Numbered from the stretch's first letter, positions 9,725 to 18,986 are shown. The stretch: DNA of 64,000 nucleotides from Paraferrimonas haliotis (GCF_002282895.1 NZ_NRRB01000003.1:248001-312000), one strand, 5' to 3'. A program made the numbers and translations. The notes: generated by a model not told the origin, from the sequence alone.

Positions 9725-10657
9725 TTGTTTACCCTCCTAGAGCGCCTTAATGCCCGACAAACTATTTGGCTTGGCGTTCTGGCGGCCATTGTTACCACAG
9801 CAATTTGGTCGGGCAACTTTATTGTTGCCCGAGCTCTTAACGAGCAAATTCCGCCGGTGGCATTGGCCCTACTGCGATGGACCGTCGCACTGGCATGTTT
9901 ACTGCCCTTTGCGAGTGTCAGTCTGTGGCGTTTGCGACACCACTTTAAGACACATTTTCGCTATTTTGCGCTGTTGTCCTTTCTTGGTGTCACGCTGTTT
10001 AACACCTTAATATATTGGGCCAGCCACACCACTTCCGCTCTCAACATGTCGCTGCTGGCCATCACTTTCCCCATTTTCGTGATACTCATTAATCGTTTTG
10101 TTTATGGCCAAGCGATTGTGGCCACTAAGTTGTTTGGTTTGGTGTTGGTGTTGTTTGGCGTCATTACCTTACTGTGCGACGCCGACTGGTCTTTATTGAC
10201 TCAGCTTGAATTTGCTACCGGTGACTTATTAATGCTGGTGGCGGCATTTTCATTCGCCGTTTACAGTATGATGCTGGCTAAGCGTCCTAGCGAGGTATCC
10301 GGCGCCCCTTTGCAACTGGGCTGCTTCATTATCGGCTGGTTCATGCTGCTGCCGTTTTATGGCGTCGAGCGAGCCTTGGTTGGCGATTATCAAATTGACT
10401 CACAAGCTTGGTTGTCCATCTTATACATCGGCATTGCGGCTTCCTTAATATCCTATTTATTGTGGGGCTACGCCATCAGCAAGATTGGCGCCGAACAAGC
10501 CGGTTTTATTTACTATTTATTACCACTGTTCAGTGCCGCATTAAGCGTGGTACTGCTCGGGGAAACGATTCATGGCTGGGAAGTTGGCTGCGGCCTTATC
10601 ATTATTGTCGGCATCCTCGTTTCACAATGGCCTAAACACGCAAAAAAGAAAGATTAA
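9725..10657 (+). CDS. EamA/DMT-family transporter
   Basis: A 310-residue membrane protein with ten hydrophobic segments arranged as two EamA repeats (first begins AIWSGNFIVARAL, second DLLMLVAAFSFAVYSMMLAKRP). Such permeases export amino acids or metabolites; the substrate is not predictable. The only workable start in this frame is TTG at 9725, six bases after the yciI stop and without a good ribosome binding site, so expression may depend on coupling. The next in-frame ATG would remove several membrane segments. Confidence 0.82.
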   Translation: MFTLLERLNARQTIWLGVLAAIVTTAIWSGNFIVARALNEQIPPVALALLRWTVALACLLPFASVSLWRLRHHFKTHFRYFALLSFLGVTLFNTLIYWASHTTSALNMSLLAITFPIFVILINRFVYGQAIVATKLFGLVLVLFGVITLLCDADWSLLTQLEFATGDLLMLVAAFSFAVYSMMLAKRPSEVSGAPLQLGCFIIGWFMLLPFYGVERALVGDYQIDSQAWLSILYIGIAASLISYLLWGYAISKIGAEQAGFIYYLLPLFSAALSVVLLGETIHGWEVGCGLIIIVGILVSQWPKHAKKKD

Positions 10658-10728
10658 GCGCTTACCTGAAACGCTGATTGTGGTTATGATTGAGGCAATA
10701 ATACCAACATCAAATTTCAAGGGATTAC

Positions 10729-11535
10729 ATGAAAATCGTTAGTTTCAATATTAATGGCTTACGCGCCCGCCTTCATCAGCTTCAAGCACTTATCGACAAA
10801 CATCAACCGGATATTATTGGCTTACAAGAAACAAAGGTTCACGACGAAGCGTTTCCTGAACAGGCTGTGCGCGACATGGGGTACGAGGTTCACTATCACG
10901 GGGGTAAAGCCCACTACGGCGTTGCCATGCTATCTAGAAGTACGCCAAATAAGGTTATTAAGGGCTTTCCAAGCGACAGTGACGATGCCCAACGGCGCAT
11001 GATCATGGGGCAGTTCATGCAAGCAAATGGGCGCATGCTTACCGTGCTCAATGGCTACTTCCCCCAAGGGGAAAATATTGCCCACGAAACCAAGTTTCCG
11101 GCTAAGCAAAAGTTTTATGCCGATTTAATGCAATACCTAACTCAACACCACAGTAATGAAGAAGACATTGTGGTTATGGGTGACATCAACATATCGCCCA
11201 TTGATCGTGATATCGGCATTGGAGAAGCCAATGCAAAACGCTGGCTAAAGACCGGCAAATGCAGTTTTCAACCGATAGAAAGAGAGTGGTTAAAAACACT
11301 GCTCGATTGGGGCTTTAGCGATAGTTTCCGTTATTTAAAGCCCGACGAAGAAAATCGATACTCCTGGTTCGATTATCGCTCCAAAGGATTCAACGATAAT
11401 CGTGGGCTGCGCATTGATGTGATATTAACCACCGCCAGTTTGTTACCTCGATTGGTTGATAGCGATGTCGACTACGAGCTAAGAGGCATTGAAAAGCCCT
11501 CAGACCATGCACCGATTTGGACTGTGCTTGCTTAG
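10729..11535 (+). CDS. xthA: Exodeoxyribonuclease III
   Basis: A 268-residue AP endonuclease and 3'-5' exonuclease of base excision repair, the same length as E. coli ExoIII and strongly similar in what I can recognise. Motifs: SFNINGLRAR (start), GLQETKVHD (metal Glu), NGYFPQG, MGDINISP (catalytic Asp/Asn), SWFDYRSKGFNDNRGLRID and KPSDHAPIW (catalytic His). AAGGGA lies 5 bp before the ATG. A hairpin terminator follows. Confidence 0.96.
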   Translation: MKIVSFNINGLRARLHQLQALIDKHQPDIIGLQETKVHDEAFPEQAVRDMGYEVHYHGGKAHYGVAMLSRSTPNKVIKGFPSDSDDAQRRMIMGQFMQANGRMLTVLNGYFPQGENIAHETKFPAKQKFYADLMQYLTQHHSNEEDIVVMGDINISPIDRDIGIGEANAKRWLKTGKCSFQPIEREWLKTLLDWGFSDSFRYLKPDEENRYSWFDYRSKGFNDNRGLRIDVILTTASLLPRLVDSDVDYELRGIEKPSDHAPIWTVLA

Positions 11536-11570
11536 ACGACATTAAAGCGTATTGAAATTACAAGCCGTTA

Positions 11571-11608
11571 AAACTAGCCATTAGAGCGATGGCATCTGTG
11601 GCTAGTTT
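11571..11608 (+). terminator. Hairpin downstream of xthA
   Basis: AAACTAGCCA (11571-11580) and TGGCTAGTTT (11599-11608) form a perfect 10-bp stem with an 18-nt loop. The 3' arm ends in TTT, a weak intrinsic terminator signature between xthA and the next gene. Confidence 0.5.
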
Positions 11609-11637
11609 AAACTGTACTAGTAGGCCCGTTACTTTTT

Positions 11638-12057
11638 ATGGACAGCCTAACTATGTATTACGAAGATCTTAACGTATGGAAGCGCAGCGCTAATCAAGCT
11701 TGTGCGGTTGTGCAAATCATCAGCCATTGCGATAACCTCACAATTAAAGATCAGCTCACCTGCACCGCACTCGCCATTCCCAGCAACATCGCTCACGGTC
11801 AAAATCGCCGCGATAAACAACAATGCTTAAAGTACCTTAATCGAGCCATTTGCGGCACCGCAGAATTGGCCACTCAACTGACCATTGCTCATCAGATCGG
11901 CTTTCTTGACCAACAAGCTTGCAAGGAAATACTGGCAGAAAATACCATAATTGGGCGCATGTTAGGCAGCTTAATCAAGGCTAAACTGCACACTCACAAT
12001 GAATCAAGCTCTGTGCAAGCGCAATCCAACTCAGCGACGGATGAAGCGGCTAGCTGA
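11638..12057 (+). CDS. Four-helix-bundle protein (S23/Avd-like)
   Basis: A 139-residue all-helical protein of the family first annotated as 23S rRNA intervening-sequence proteins (S23) and related to Avd of diversity-generating retroelements. YEDLNVWKRS at residues 8-17 is the family hallmark, followed by IPSNIAHGQNRRDKQQCLKYLNRAICGTAELATQL. No retroelement or 23S gene is nearby, so its role is unknown. Its 3' end overlaps the convergent rssB-like gene by 8 bp. The C-terminal 20 residues are Ser/Asn rich and unstructured-looking. Confidence 0.8.
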   Translation: MDSLTMYYEDLNVWKRSANQACAVVQIISHCDNLTIKDQLTCTALAIPSNIAHGQNRRDKQQCLKYLNRAICGTAELATQLTIAHQIGFLDQQACKEILAENTIIGRMLGSLIKAKLHTHNESSSVQAQSNSATDEAAS

Positions 12058-13138
12058 GTTGGAAACTTAGATAGCCAAAGTCGTGTTCAACCTGCTCTTG
12101 AACAACACCACTGTGGTTGCCCCTTTGCAATGCCTCTCGAGCGGCTAACCCACCATTGAGCATGCAAATGGCTTCACCGGGCTTCATGGTTCGAGTGTGG
12201 GTTGCCGGTGTAACTTGAGGTTGTTGTCCAAGCGCTGGCGTATTGGGCATTACAATCGGCACCAATGAGTGAGCACTTTGCAAGAAGCTTCGCACTCCAT
12301 GTCCCAGTTGCGCAAGGCTCAAACGCTGTGTGCTTGAGTCAAAACTGCCATAGCTGATGTCCATTGTAATACCGGCACCGGATTGAAGTATCGCTTGGTT
12401 GAGGTAATTCAACATGGAGGATGGGTGGGTAACCATGCGTCCTTGCCCTCGCTGATACTCCTGCACCTTGTGGTTGATGCAAGTACGAAGCAGCATACTG
12501 GTGAACGCCATGCCCGGTTCGTTGGCGTATATTTTGGCAAACAGAAACGCCTGGCGCCGATCGTCAATAGGAACCACCTCAAGGTATACGCTCGAGGTCG
12601 CCGCTTTGTGGCGAATGGAATACCCAATTTGACAGCCAGGTCCTTGCACACTCGCATTGGGAAATAAAGATAATTGCGCAATTTTAGCGGTATGAGCTTC
12701 ATTTGCTAAAGCATCTAAATTGTCGGTTAAACGTTGCTGCTCATGAGTCTCGAGGGCTTTAGCGGGCGCCTTAACTTGCTCTAGCACCACCTGTTTAATC
12801 TGCTCAAAATTGGCTACAGGTTTTACGAGGTAATCAACCGCACCCAGTCGTAACGCCTGTAATACATCGTCCATAAGGTGGTTTCCTGACACCACTACAA
12901 TGGGAACGCTTGCATGCTCAATCTGCATTGCTCGAATCATATCTAAGCCAGACATTACCGGCATGGTTAGGTCGGCAATAACCAATTGAATCTGATGCCA
13001 TTGCATCATGTCCAATCCTTGCTGACCATCGGCGGCTTGAAATACTTCTGCGTTTTGAGATTGTAGATATTGGCTGAGTAAGTGACGAAATACCGGATCA
13101 TCTTCCACTAACAGAATACTAATTCCGCTAAGATCCAT
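12050..13138 (-). CDS. rssB: RssB-like response regulator with PP2C-type output domain
   Basis: Residues 5-120 form a receiver domain with acidic pocket VEDD (11-14), phosphoacceptor D56 (VIADLTMP) and the conserved KP pair in YLVKPV. The remaining part resembles a PP2C/SpoIIE phosphatase fold but the metal-binding Asp residues are not evident, as in E. coli RssB, the adaptor that delivers RpoS to ClpXP. AGGAAG precedes the ATG. It lies 39 bp after mlaA on the same strand. The alternative is a generic SpoIIE-type regulator, but alignment to the RssB N-terminus (VFR, GLDMIRAM, VVSGNH) favours RssB. Confidence 0.75.
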   Translation of the reverse strand: MDLSGISILLVEDDPVFRHLLSQYLQSQNAEVFQAADGQQGLDMMQWHQIQLVIADLTMPVMSGLDMIRAMQIEHASVPIVVVSGNHLMDDVLQALRLGAVDYLVKPVANFEQIKQVVLEQVKAPAKALETHEQQRLTDNLDALANEAHTAKIAQLSLFPNASVQGPGCQIGYSIRHKAATSSVYLEVVPIDDRRQAFLFAKIYANEPGMAFTSMLLRTCINHKVQEYQRGQGRMVTHPSSMLNYLNQAILQSGAGITMDISYGSFDSSTQRLSLAQLGHGVRSFLQSAHSLVPIVMPNTPALGQQPQVTPATHTRTMKPGEAICMLNGGLAAREALQRGNHSGVVQEQVEHDFGYLSFQLS

Positions 13139-13177
13139 ATAACTTCCTATGATTAATAGCTTTTTTATCAGTCTAGC

Positions 13178-13999
13178 TTAATCAAGCTCATCAAGATAGT
13201 CGTCTAAAAGATCGTCTTCATCTTCACTGATAGGCGGCTCGCCGTCATACACTTTAAAAGCAACGTGCTGAAAGTAAGCGTCTCTGACAAACACATAGGG
13301 GTCGATGGCACTGTCAATAAGGCCATCTTGCTCCAAAGCTCGCGCGCGTTTGTGCAGGTTTTTCAATCCCCATTTGGTTGCGGATTGCCAGAAGTTTAAC
13401 TCAGAAAGAGGCCAGTAAGTGCCGTCTACCCAATCAAACGCCAATTCACGTGCCACATAAGGCCCAATAAATGGCATCATGAAATAAGGACCATCTGGCA
13501 CGCCGTAAAAACCCATAACTTCAGAGAAATCATCTTGTTTGCGTTCCCAGCCAATGTAATCGGCAACGTCGATAACGCCGAGAATTCCCACGGTAGAGTT
13601 CACCACAAAGCGCCCGGCGGCATTCACAGCGTACTTAGGCTTTCCTTGCAACAGATTATTCACCACCGACTGCGGCTCTTCTAAGTTGAGCACAAAGTTA
13701 TAAATGCCATTTTGCACAGGGCGAGGAACATAATAAGCGTAACCTTTGGCGACTGGCCGGTAGATGTACTTATCCATGTATTCATAGTTGAAATGCCACA
13801 TACTGCGGTTAAAAGACTCAAACGGATCTCTAGGATCTCGCTCCACAAGTTCATGCGGTGCAGGAAGCGCTTCCTCTTGACTGACAGAGTCATTGCTGTT
13901 GGCCGTCGTTACAGACTCATTAGCATGAGCGATGGCGCCGAGTGCCAAAAGAGCCATCGCCAACATAAGGCTGTTCAGATTGCGCATCCACCGAGTCAT
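13178..13999 (-). CDS. mlaA: Outer-membrane lipid asymmetry protein MlaA (VacJ)
   Basis: MlaA extracts mislocalised phospholipids from the outer leaflet and passes them to MlaC. Family motifs: DPFESFNRSMWHFN, RPVAKGYAYYVPRPVQNGIYNFVLNLEEP, GFYGVPDGPYFMMPFIGP and DPYVFVRDAYFQ. The start at 13999 gives a clean signal peptide ending AHA/NES; the longer frame to 14092 adds a non-signal-like extension. The signal region has no lipobox cysteine, whereas E. coli MlaA is a lipoprotein. The C-terminus is very acidic (EDEDDLLDDYLDELD). Confidence 0.88.
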   Translation of the reverse strand: MTRWMRNLNSLMLAMALLALGAIAHANESVTTANSNDSVSQEEALPAPHELVERDPRDPFESFNRSMWHFNYEYMDKYIYRPVAKGYAYYVPRPVQNGIYNFVLNLEEPQSVVNNLLQGKPKYAVNAAGRFVVNSTVGILGVIDVADYIGWERKQDDFSEVMGFYGVPDGPYFMMPFIGPYVARELAFDWVDGTYWPLSELNFWQSATKWGLKNLHKRARALEQDGLIDSAIDPYVFVRDAYFQHVAFKVYDGEPPISEDEDDLLDDYLDELD

Positions 14000-14222
14000 A
14001 CTAGCTTCGTTATCCTTACAACTATTTCGATAAGATTTGATTGTGAATTTCTCTATAACAATAAACCTTCGGCGCAAAATGACCAAAGGCATAATTGTTA
14101 ATTTCTATTTCTTTTAGCCACAATCGAGGTGAGAAAGGCGCTAATTTTAGCAATATATGACGATATAGGAAGACTCTTTTTTAAATCATTTATTCATCAA
14201 GACCGTACTTATCACGATCACA

Positions 14223-14450
14223 TTAGTCATGTCGCTGCGATTCAAGTAACTCCAGTCGTTTAGCCACACCAAGAGTGCCGCTTCTCAGCTCTTGAACCTC
14301 TTGCCTTAACAAGCTTATCTCGAATTCATTCGTTTGCGCTTGTGCCGACAGTGCCGTTACCTTTCCCCGAGCGCGGGATAATTGCAACTGCATGGCCACC
14401 AAAGCCAACACTAAACCTACGAAGCCTGCAACCACTAGCCAATTCAACAT
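14223..14450 (-). CDS. Short DUF2802-like membrane/coiled-coil protein
   Basis: A 75-residue product: one transmembrane helix (LVVAGFVGLVLALVAMQL, residues 5-22) and then a coiled coil ending ELRSGTLGVAKRLELLE. That last segment resembles the start of DUF2802 proteins found beside cheW/fleN in Vibrio and Shewanella, but here the C-terminal half is missing. The ATG lies 2 bp after the fleN stop, so it is co-translated with fleN. Longer frames overlapping fleN are rejected. Function unknown; polar or chemotaxis association is inference. Confidence 0.65.
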   Translation of the reverse strand: MLNWLVVAGFVGLVLALVAMQLQLSRARGKVTALSAQAQTNEFEISLLRQEVQELRSGTLGVAKRLELLESQRHD

Positions 14451-14452
14451 TT

Positions 14453-15298
14453 CTAAGAGACCTCTTGAGTGGCACTGCGCGAGGCATGCGGTTTGGTTAT
14501 CAAACGTTCGACAAAAAATTCCAAATGGCCCGTTGGCTGCTGCGGTACTGGCCAAGAAAGGATCTTACTTGCTAAGCCTTGATAGGCGATGGCCGCTGGC
14601 GAGTTTGGATAGGCGGTTACCACCACAGACTGTTTGCGAATAGATTGGCGCAAATTATCGTCAAATGGGATGGTAGCAACCTGCTCGATCGCCACGTCTA
14701 AAAAGCGATCCGTTACTCGTGATAACTTGGCGAACAATTCTTGTCCTTCACGGAGGCTTCTCACCATATTGGCAACGACTCGGAATCGAAAAACACCGTA
14801 ATCTCGACTCAACAGTTTTATGAGCGCATAAGCGTCGGTTATCGAGGTGGGCTCGTCACATACCACCACCATGACATCTTGACTGGCCCGAGCAAAGCTC
14901 AACACCATATCGGAAATTCCAGCCGCCGTATCCACAATCAACACATCGCATTCGCTGCGCATTTCACTAAAAGCTCGAATCAAACCCACATGCTGTTTAG
15001 CGCTTAATTCAACCATGGATTGATAACCAGAGGTTGCCGGTATAATTTGTATACCACTTGGGCCTTCTAATAAAATATCGTCTAAACCGCATTCACCGTT
15101 GATCACGTGAGAGAGGTTTCTATCGGCCCGCAGCCCTAACATTACATCGACATTGGCCAACCCCAAGTCAGCGTCCAATACCAACACTCGCTTCCCTTTT
15201 TCCGCTAGAGCAACCGCCGTATTAATTGCGGTGCTGGTCTTGCCTACGCCGCCTTTACCGCCGGTTACGGCGATTACCTTAACTCCATTTAATGTCAT
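14453..15298 (-). CDS. fleN: FleN/FlhG, MinD-like ATPase controlling flagellar number
   Basis: A MinD/ParA ATPase of 281 residues with deviant Walker A GGKGGVGKT (residues 13-21), DADLGLANVD and IVDTAAGISD. The stretches CDEPTSITDAYALIKLL and GHLEFFVERL are specific for FleN/FlhG, which antagonises FleQ and limits flagellar number. ATG at 15298 has AAGG 7 bp upstream; the GTG at 15301 is less likely. Unusually, flhF does not precede it and fliA/che genes do not follow; its neighbours are a SpoA-domain protein and an EAL protein. It may be a second paralogue. Confidence 0.9.
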   Translation of the reverse strand: MTLNGVKVIAVTGGKGGVGKTSTAINTAVALAEKGKRVLVLDADLGLANVDVMLGLRADRNLSHVINGECGLDDILLEGPSGIQIIPATSGYQSMVELSAKQHVGLIRAFSEMRSECDVLIVDTAAGISDMVLSFARASQDVMVVVCDEPTSITDAYALIKLLSRDYGVFRFRVVANMVRSLREGQELFAKLSRVTDRFLDVAIEQVATIPFDDNLRQSIRKQSVVVTAYPNSPAAIAYQGLASKILSWPVPQQPTGHLEFFVERLITKPHASRSATQEVS

Positions 15299-15374
15299 CA
15301 CACTGCCTTTTTAGTTTGTTTTTATTGTGATAATTGTCTAGCTACAATGGTGATTGTCATTGTGCGTGAGTGCG

Positions 15375-15725
15375 CTACCAAAGACACTCTGTAATTTTCA
15401 GCTCTAAATGCTCACCGTTACAGGCAATATAGCCTTTGTACTTAACACCCCCTGCCACCTCAATGATCAGTTGCTGTGAACGCGCCAAAGCAATCGAGTC
15501 CCCAACCTCTAACGAGTTTAAGCGCTCACTGGTGAGTTGTTGCCCCACAACTTGCCCCGTCAAATCCAGATCGATTGACACCTTGGGTTGCGTTGATATT
15601 GCTCCCCAACGTTGCTGAGCCAACTTAGAAGGCGATAGCGAAGCTTCATTGTTGTCCGGCGTTGGCTCGTCGAAAATACCATGTACCAACGCATTTATTT
15701 CGGCTTGAGTTAAAATATCTTGCAT
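15375..15725 (-). CDS. Small FliM/FliN-like SpoA-domain protein
   Basis: A 116-residue protein in two parts. The N-terminus DILTQAEINALVHGIFDE (residues 3-20) closely resembles the FliM N-terminal peptide (LSQxEIDALL) that binds phospho-CheY. Residues 48-114 (VSIDLDLTGQVVGQQLTS ... GDSIALARSQ ... LELKITE) follow the SpoA/FliN C-ring pattern. The CheC-like middle domain of FliM or FliY is absent. It sits 77 bp upstream of fleN, outside a flagellar structural cluster. It could be a C-ring modifier or a competitor for CheY-P; that is inference. Confidence 0.72.
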   Translation of the reverse strand: MQDILTQAEINALVHGIFDEPTPDNNEASLSPSKLAQQRWGAISTQPKVSIDLDLTGQVVGQQLTSERLNSLEVGDSIALARSQQLIIEVAGGVKYKGYIACNGEHLELKITECLW

Positions 15726-15844
15726 ATAATTACACTACCTTTCGAGAATGCAGCGTCAAACAACACATCACGTATTTTTGACACTTGGAACCGAAAGTAA
15801 GAACCTGCAAAAAAAATGCCAACGTCAATTTAACTCAGATTACT

Positions 15845-17395
15845 TTACTCCAACGAGCTATCGTTAAACCACTGCATCAACTCGTTACCCTGAAGAGGCT
15901 TGCTGTAGTAATAGCCTTGTATCAGCTCGACTCCAACTGAGTTTAAGTAGTCTAACTGCTCTGAAGTTTCCACGCCTTCAGCGATTAAAGCCAGTTGTGA
16001 CTCTTTCGCAAACGCCACAATGGCATCTAAAGTGGAGCGATTAAAGCTGTCTTGTTGACCAATGGTATCGACAAACATTTTATCGATTTTCAAGGTGCTG
16101 ATGTTTAGGTTTTGAATGTAACTAAAACTACCGTAACCAGTACCGGCGTCATCTAGCTTCAAATCAACCCCTAGCCGGCTCAACTTTTGAGAGACCGCTC
16201 GCGCGCGCTTCATATCGCGAATAGGGTAACGCTCTGTAATTTCTAGCGATAGCTTATGTTGTTGTAACAATCGGTTCAGTCGCAATGACTCCACGTAGTC
16301 GACAATGTCATCAGAGTCTAAATGCGAGGGCACAATATTGAGACTAAAAAACAGCGGCTTTACGTCGCTTCCAAACGCCTTAATATCGTCAAACACATGC
16401 TCCAGCATCGACGCCGTCATGTCTGAAATTAAACCGGTATCTTCGGCAAAAGGAATGAATTGATTGGGCGGGATGAATCGGTCTTTATCTCGTTGCCAGC
16501 GCATTAATATTTCAACCCCCACTAGCTCGTTTCGACGACTGTCCACTATGGGTTGATAAAACGGAATAAACTCCCCTGCACTGACGCCTTGCCGGATTTG
16601 TTGCTCAATGGAGTTCCTATGGTGATTCCAACGCCAATATAACAAGGTACCTATTACACCGGAAAGGAATCCCACGATGAACGAGACGTACCATTCAAAT
16701 TGAGCGTATTGCTCCAAAAACTCTTTATTGCCCGTGAGTTCAAAGGTGGCTGAGTACCCTTGTTGATGCTCGACAATGGTGTGAGAAATTCGTCCTTTAC
16801 CCACAAAGCTCTGATTACCAAACTCTATTCTCGGATTGGTATTAAGTGATACTCGATATTTTAAGCAGCCTTGACACTCTACCGGTACAAAATAGCGGGG
16901 GCGCAAAGGCGTTATGCTGGCGACATAATCAAAGCCCCTCATATGACGAACTAGAAATAGCTCATGTCCCACACTGTCAACATCATTAGCAACGGCGACG
17001 CTCAACCCTTGGCTGACTTCAAAAACATCCAAACTGGTTATGTTGCGTTCAATAGTACCGGTTTGACAAATCATGTTGTGACTGGGCGTGGTCACCGCTA
17101 TCCAACGCACGAAATTGGCGTTAAACAGGGTGTCTTTAATGGCTTGCTCTTGCTCTGCAGAGCATTGATTGTCAACGATAACCAAATTTGGAAGCGCACT
17201 CAGTTGCTGATTGGAGTCATTCAAGTACATTTTGAATTTTTGCAACAGCACCTGTGCATCTCGCGCAATCACACGTTCGGCAATAACACGATCCAGTACT
17301 TTCATGGCTAGCACCCCAACAATGAAAGCGATGGTGAAAACGATGACCCCCTTCAGACCACTGTTAAGCCGGTATTTGTATCCTCTTTTTCTCAC
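15845..17395 (-). CDS. Membrane c-di-GMP phosphodiesterase with CSS-motif sensor and EAL domain
   Basis: A 516-residue protein with an N-terminal helix (about 15-35), a periplasmic CSS-motif region with DNQCS near residue 76 and paired cysteines (MICQTG, VECQGCLKY), a second TM (about 235-257) and a cytoplasmic EAL domain. The EAL domain keeps catalytic features: VEIL (EAL variant), SLNIVP, LEITE, DDAGTGYGS, LKIDKMF, EGVET and QGYYYSKPL. CSS-EAL enzymes are known to be redox/disulfide controlled. It lies 119 bp upstream of the SpoA-fleN genes on the same strand, suggesting a c-di-GMP input to FleQ/FleN. Confidence 0.88.
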   Translation of the reverse strand: MRKRGYKYRLNSGLKGVIVFTIAFIVGVLAMKVLDRVIAERVIARDAQVLLQKFKMYLNDSNQQLSALPNLVIVDNQCSAEQEQAIKDTLFNANFVRWIAVTTPSHNMICQTGTIERNITSLDVFEVSQGLSVAVANDVDSVGHELFLVRHMRGFDYVASITPLRPRYFVPVECQGCLKYRVSLNTNPRIEFGNQSFVGKGRISHTIVEHQQGYSATFELTGNKEFLEQYAQFEWYVSFIVGFLSGVIGTLLYWRWNHHRNSIEQQIRQGVSAGEFIPFYQPIVDSRRNELVGVEILMRWQRDKDRFIPPNQFIPFAEDTGLISDMTASMLEHVFDDIKAFGSDVKPLFFSLNIVPSHLDSDDIVDYVESLRLNRLLQQHKLSLEITERYPIRDMKRARAVSQKLSRLGVDLKLDDAGTGYGSFSYIQNLNISTLKIDKMFVDTIGQQDSFNRSTLDAIVAFAKESQLALIAEGVETSEQLDYLNSVGVELIQGYYYSKPLQGNELMQWFNDSSLE

Positions 17396-17572
17396 AATGC
17401 AGTCCTTTGTCGAGAGATGGTTTCTCTATAAAAAAGCGGCCAACGCACTGGATTTACTATTGTAAAATTTAGTGCTAACTTGCAACCCTATGCAGTTAAC
17501 ATACTAAATATGGCCGATAACAAAAAGCATACCTCGTGCAATAATTCTGGCCCGCCTGACAATGGACTTGTT

Positions 17573-18895
17573 ATGACCACCTTTAATGCCTTTAAGTTAG
17601 CCAAAATCTCGTTACCAAAAGCCCTTTCAACCACGGTTGCACTCGCACTGTTCAGTAGTTCAATGGTGAGCAGCTCAATGGCCATGGCGCAAGATACCTT
17701 AATTATCGCCGATGGTTACGTAGACGTAGCTGCGGGTAAAACCATTGCAGATGCAGCCATTGTGGTATCGGACAATCGCATTACCTCGGTAGGACGTCTT
17801 GACGACATTAACAATCAAGAGCAATACAAGGTAGTCGACTTAGGCGGTAAGATTTTGTTGCCGGGTGTTATGGATATGCACGTTCATTTATCGGGCGATG
17901 CTCAGGATAACTTCCTTGAGTCTTTAAACTATTCGGTTCCGCGGCAAACGGTCAAAGCCGTTAAGAACGCTAAGACTACCCTTATGGCTGGTTTCACTAC
18001 CGTGCGAGATTTAGGTGCAGCCGGTTACTCTGTTATTGCGACTCGTGACGGCATTAGCGCTGGAGAAATTCCGGGACCCAGAATTTGGGCGGTTGGACAT
18101 TCCATTAGCATTACCGGTGGCCATTGTGACGATAATTTCTCAGCACCTGAAAAGCAGGCCAGATCCGCCGGCGTTGCTGACGGCCCATGGGCAGTAAGAA
18201 CCAAGGTTCGCGAAAACATCAAATACGGCGCCAACGCCATTAAAATTTGCGCTACCGGTGGCGTGTTCTCTAAAGGAACCAAAGTTGGCGTGCAGCAATA
18301 TACCGAGCAAGAAATCAAAGCCGCAGTGGATGAAGCGCATCTACGGGGCTTGACCATTGCCTCCCATGCTCACGGCACTGAAGGCATTAAAGCGTCAATA
18401 CGAGCCGGAATAGACTCTATTGAACATTGCAGCTTTATGGACGATGAAACCATTAAAATGGCCGTTAAAGCAGGAACCTATTTGTCCTGCGACATCTACA
18501 ACACCGAATACACACTAACCTATGGCGAAGCCAATGGTGTACCCGAGGAGAACATCAACAAAGAAAAGCTCGTCTCTAAAGCGCAACGAGAAAGCTTTAG
18601 AAAAGCCGTCAAAGCGGGTGCAAACATGGTGTTTGGTTCGGATGCTGCAATTTACCCTCATGGCGATAATGGCAAACAATTCGAACGAATGGTGACCTTT
18701 GGCATGACCCCAGCACAAGCGCTGCAAGCGGCCACGATAAACAGTGCTGCACTGCTAAAACAAGACGATCTCGGACAATTAAAGCCCGGCTACCTTGCCG
18801 ACATCATCGCGGTAGACGGTGATCCATTGCAAGACATTCGCTTGATGGAAAATGTGTCCTTTGTGATGAAAGACGGAATTGTCTTTAAAAAATAG
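17573..18895 (+). CDS. Exported amidohydrolase (Xaa-Pro/Arg dipeptidase-like)
   Basis: A metal-dependent amidohydrolase of the imidazolonepropionase-related group. Ligand motifs in order: MDMHVHLSG (HxH), IKICATGG (carboxylated Lys), IASHAHG, SIEHCSF and GSDAAIYPHG. Related enzymes hydrolyse Xaa-Arg, Xaa-Lys or Xaa-Pro dipeptides. The ATG at 17573 is preceded by GGA and gives a signal peptide cleaving near SMAMA/QD, so the product is periplasmic or secreted. A longer TTG-started frame is unlikely. It separates the EAL-fleN genes from fleQ. Confidence 0.85.
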   Translation: MTTFNAFKLAKISLPKALSTTVALALFSSSMVSSSMAMAQDTLIIADGYVDVAAGKTIADAAIVVSDNRITSVGRLDDINNQEQYKVVDLGGKILLPGVMDMHVHLSGDAQDNFLESLNYSVPRQTVKAVKNAKTTLMAGFTTVRDLGAAGYSVIATRDGISAGEIPGPRIWAVGHSISITGGHCDDNFSAPEKQARSAGVADGPWAVRTKVRENIKYGANAIKICATGGVFSKGTKVGVQQYTEQEIKAAVDEAHLRGLTIASHAHGTEGIKASIRAGIDSIEHCSFMDDETIKMAVKAGTYLSCDIYNTEYTLTYGEANGVPEENINKEKLVSKAQRESFRKAVKAGANMVFGSDAAIYPHGDNGKQFERMVTFGMTPAQALQAATINSAALLKQDDLGQLKPGYLADIIAVDGDPLQDIRLMENVSFVMKDGIVFKK

Positions 18896-18960
18896 AGTCG
18901 ATTGTGAGTTTTTGCTTGCACATGAGGGACATATTGATACATCATTTTTAATACCGTGCT

Positions 18961-18986
18961 TGCTTAGAGTGTTAACGCTCTAAGCA
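18961..18986. promoter_or_regulatory. 26-bp inverted repeat between amidohydrolase and fleQ
   Basis: TGCTTAGAG (18961-18969) and CTCTAAGCA (18978-18986) flank an 8-nt centre containing GTTAAC. It lies 36 bp before fleQ. It could be an operator for fleQ or a weak terminator for the upstream gene (an A-rich tract follows on the plus strand, no T run). Confidence 0.4.

Noticed and set aside
11638-12057. Diversity-generating retroelement (Avd)
   Set aside because: No reverse transcriptase or template repeat is near the four-helix-bundle gene.
12383-12702. Plus-strand ORFs inside the rssB-like gene
   Set aside because: Antisense shadows of a domain-supported gene.
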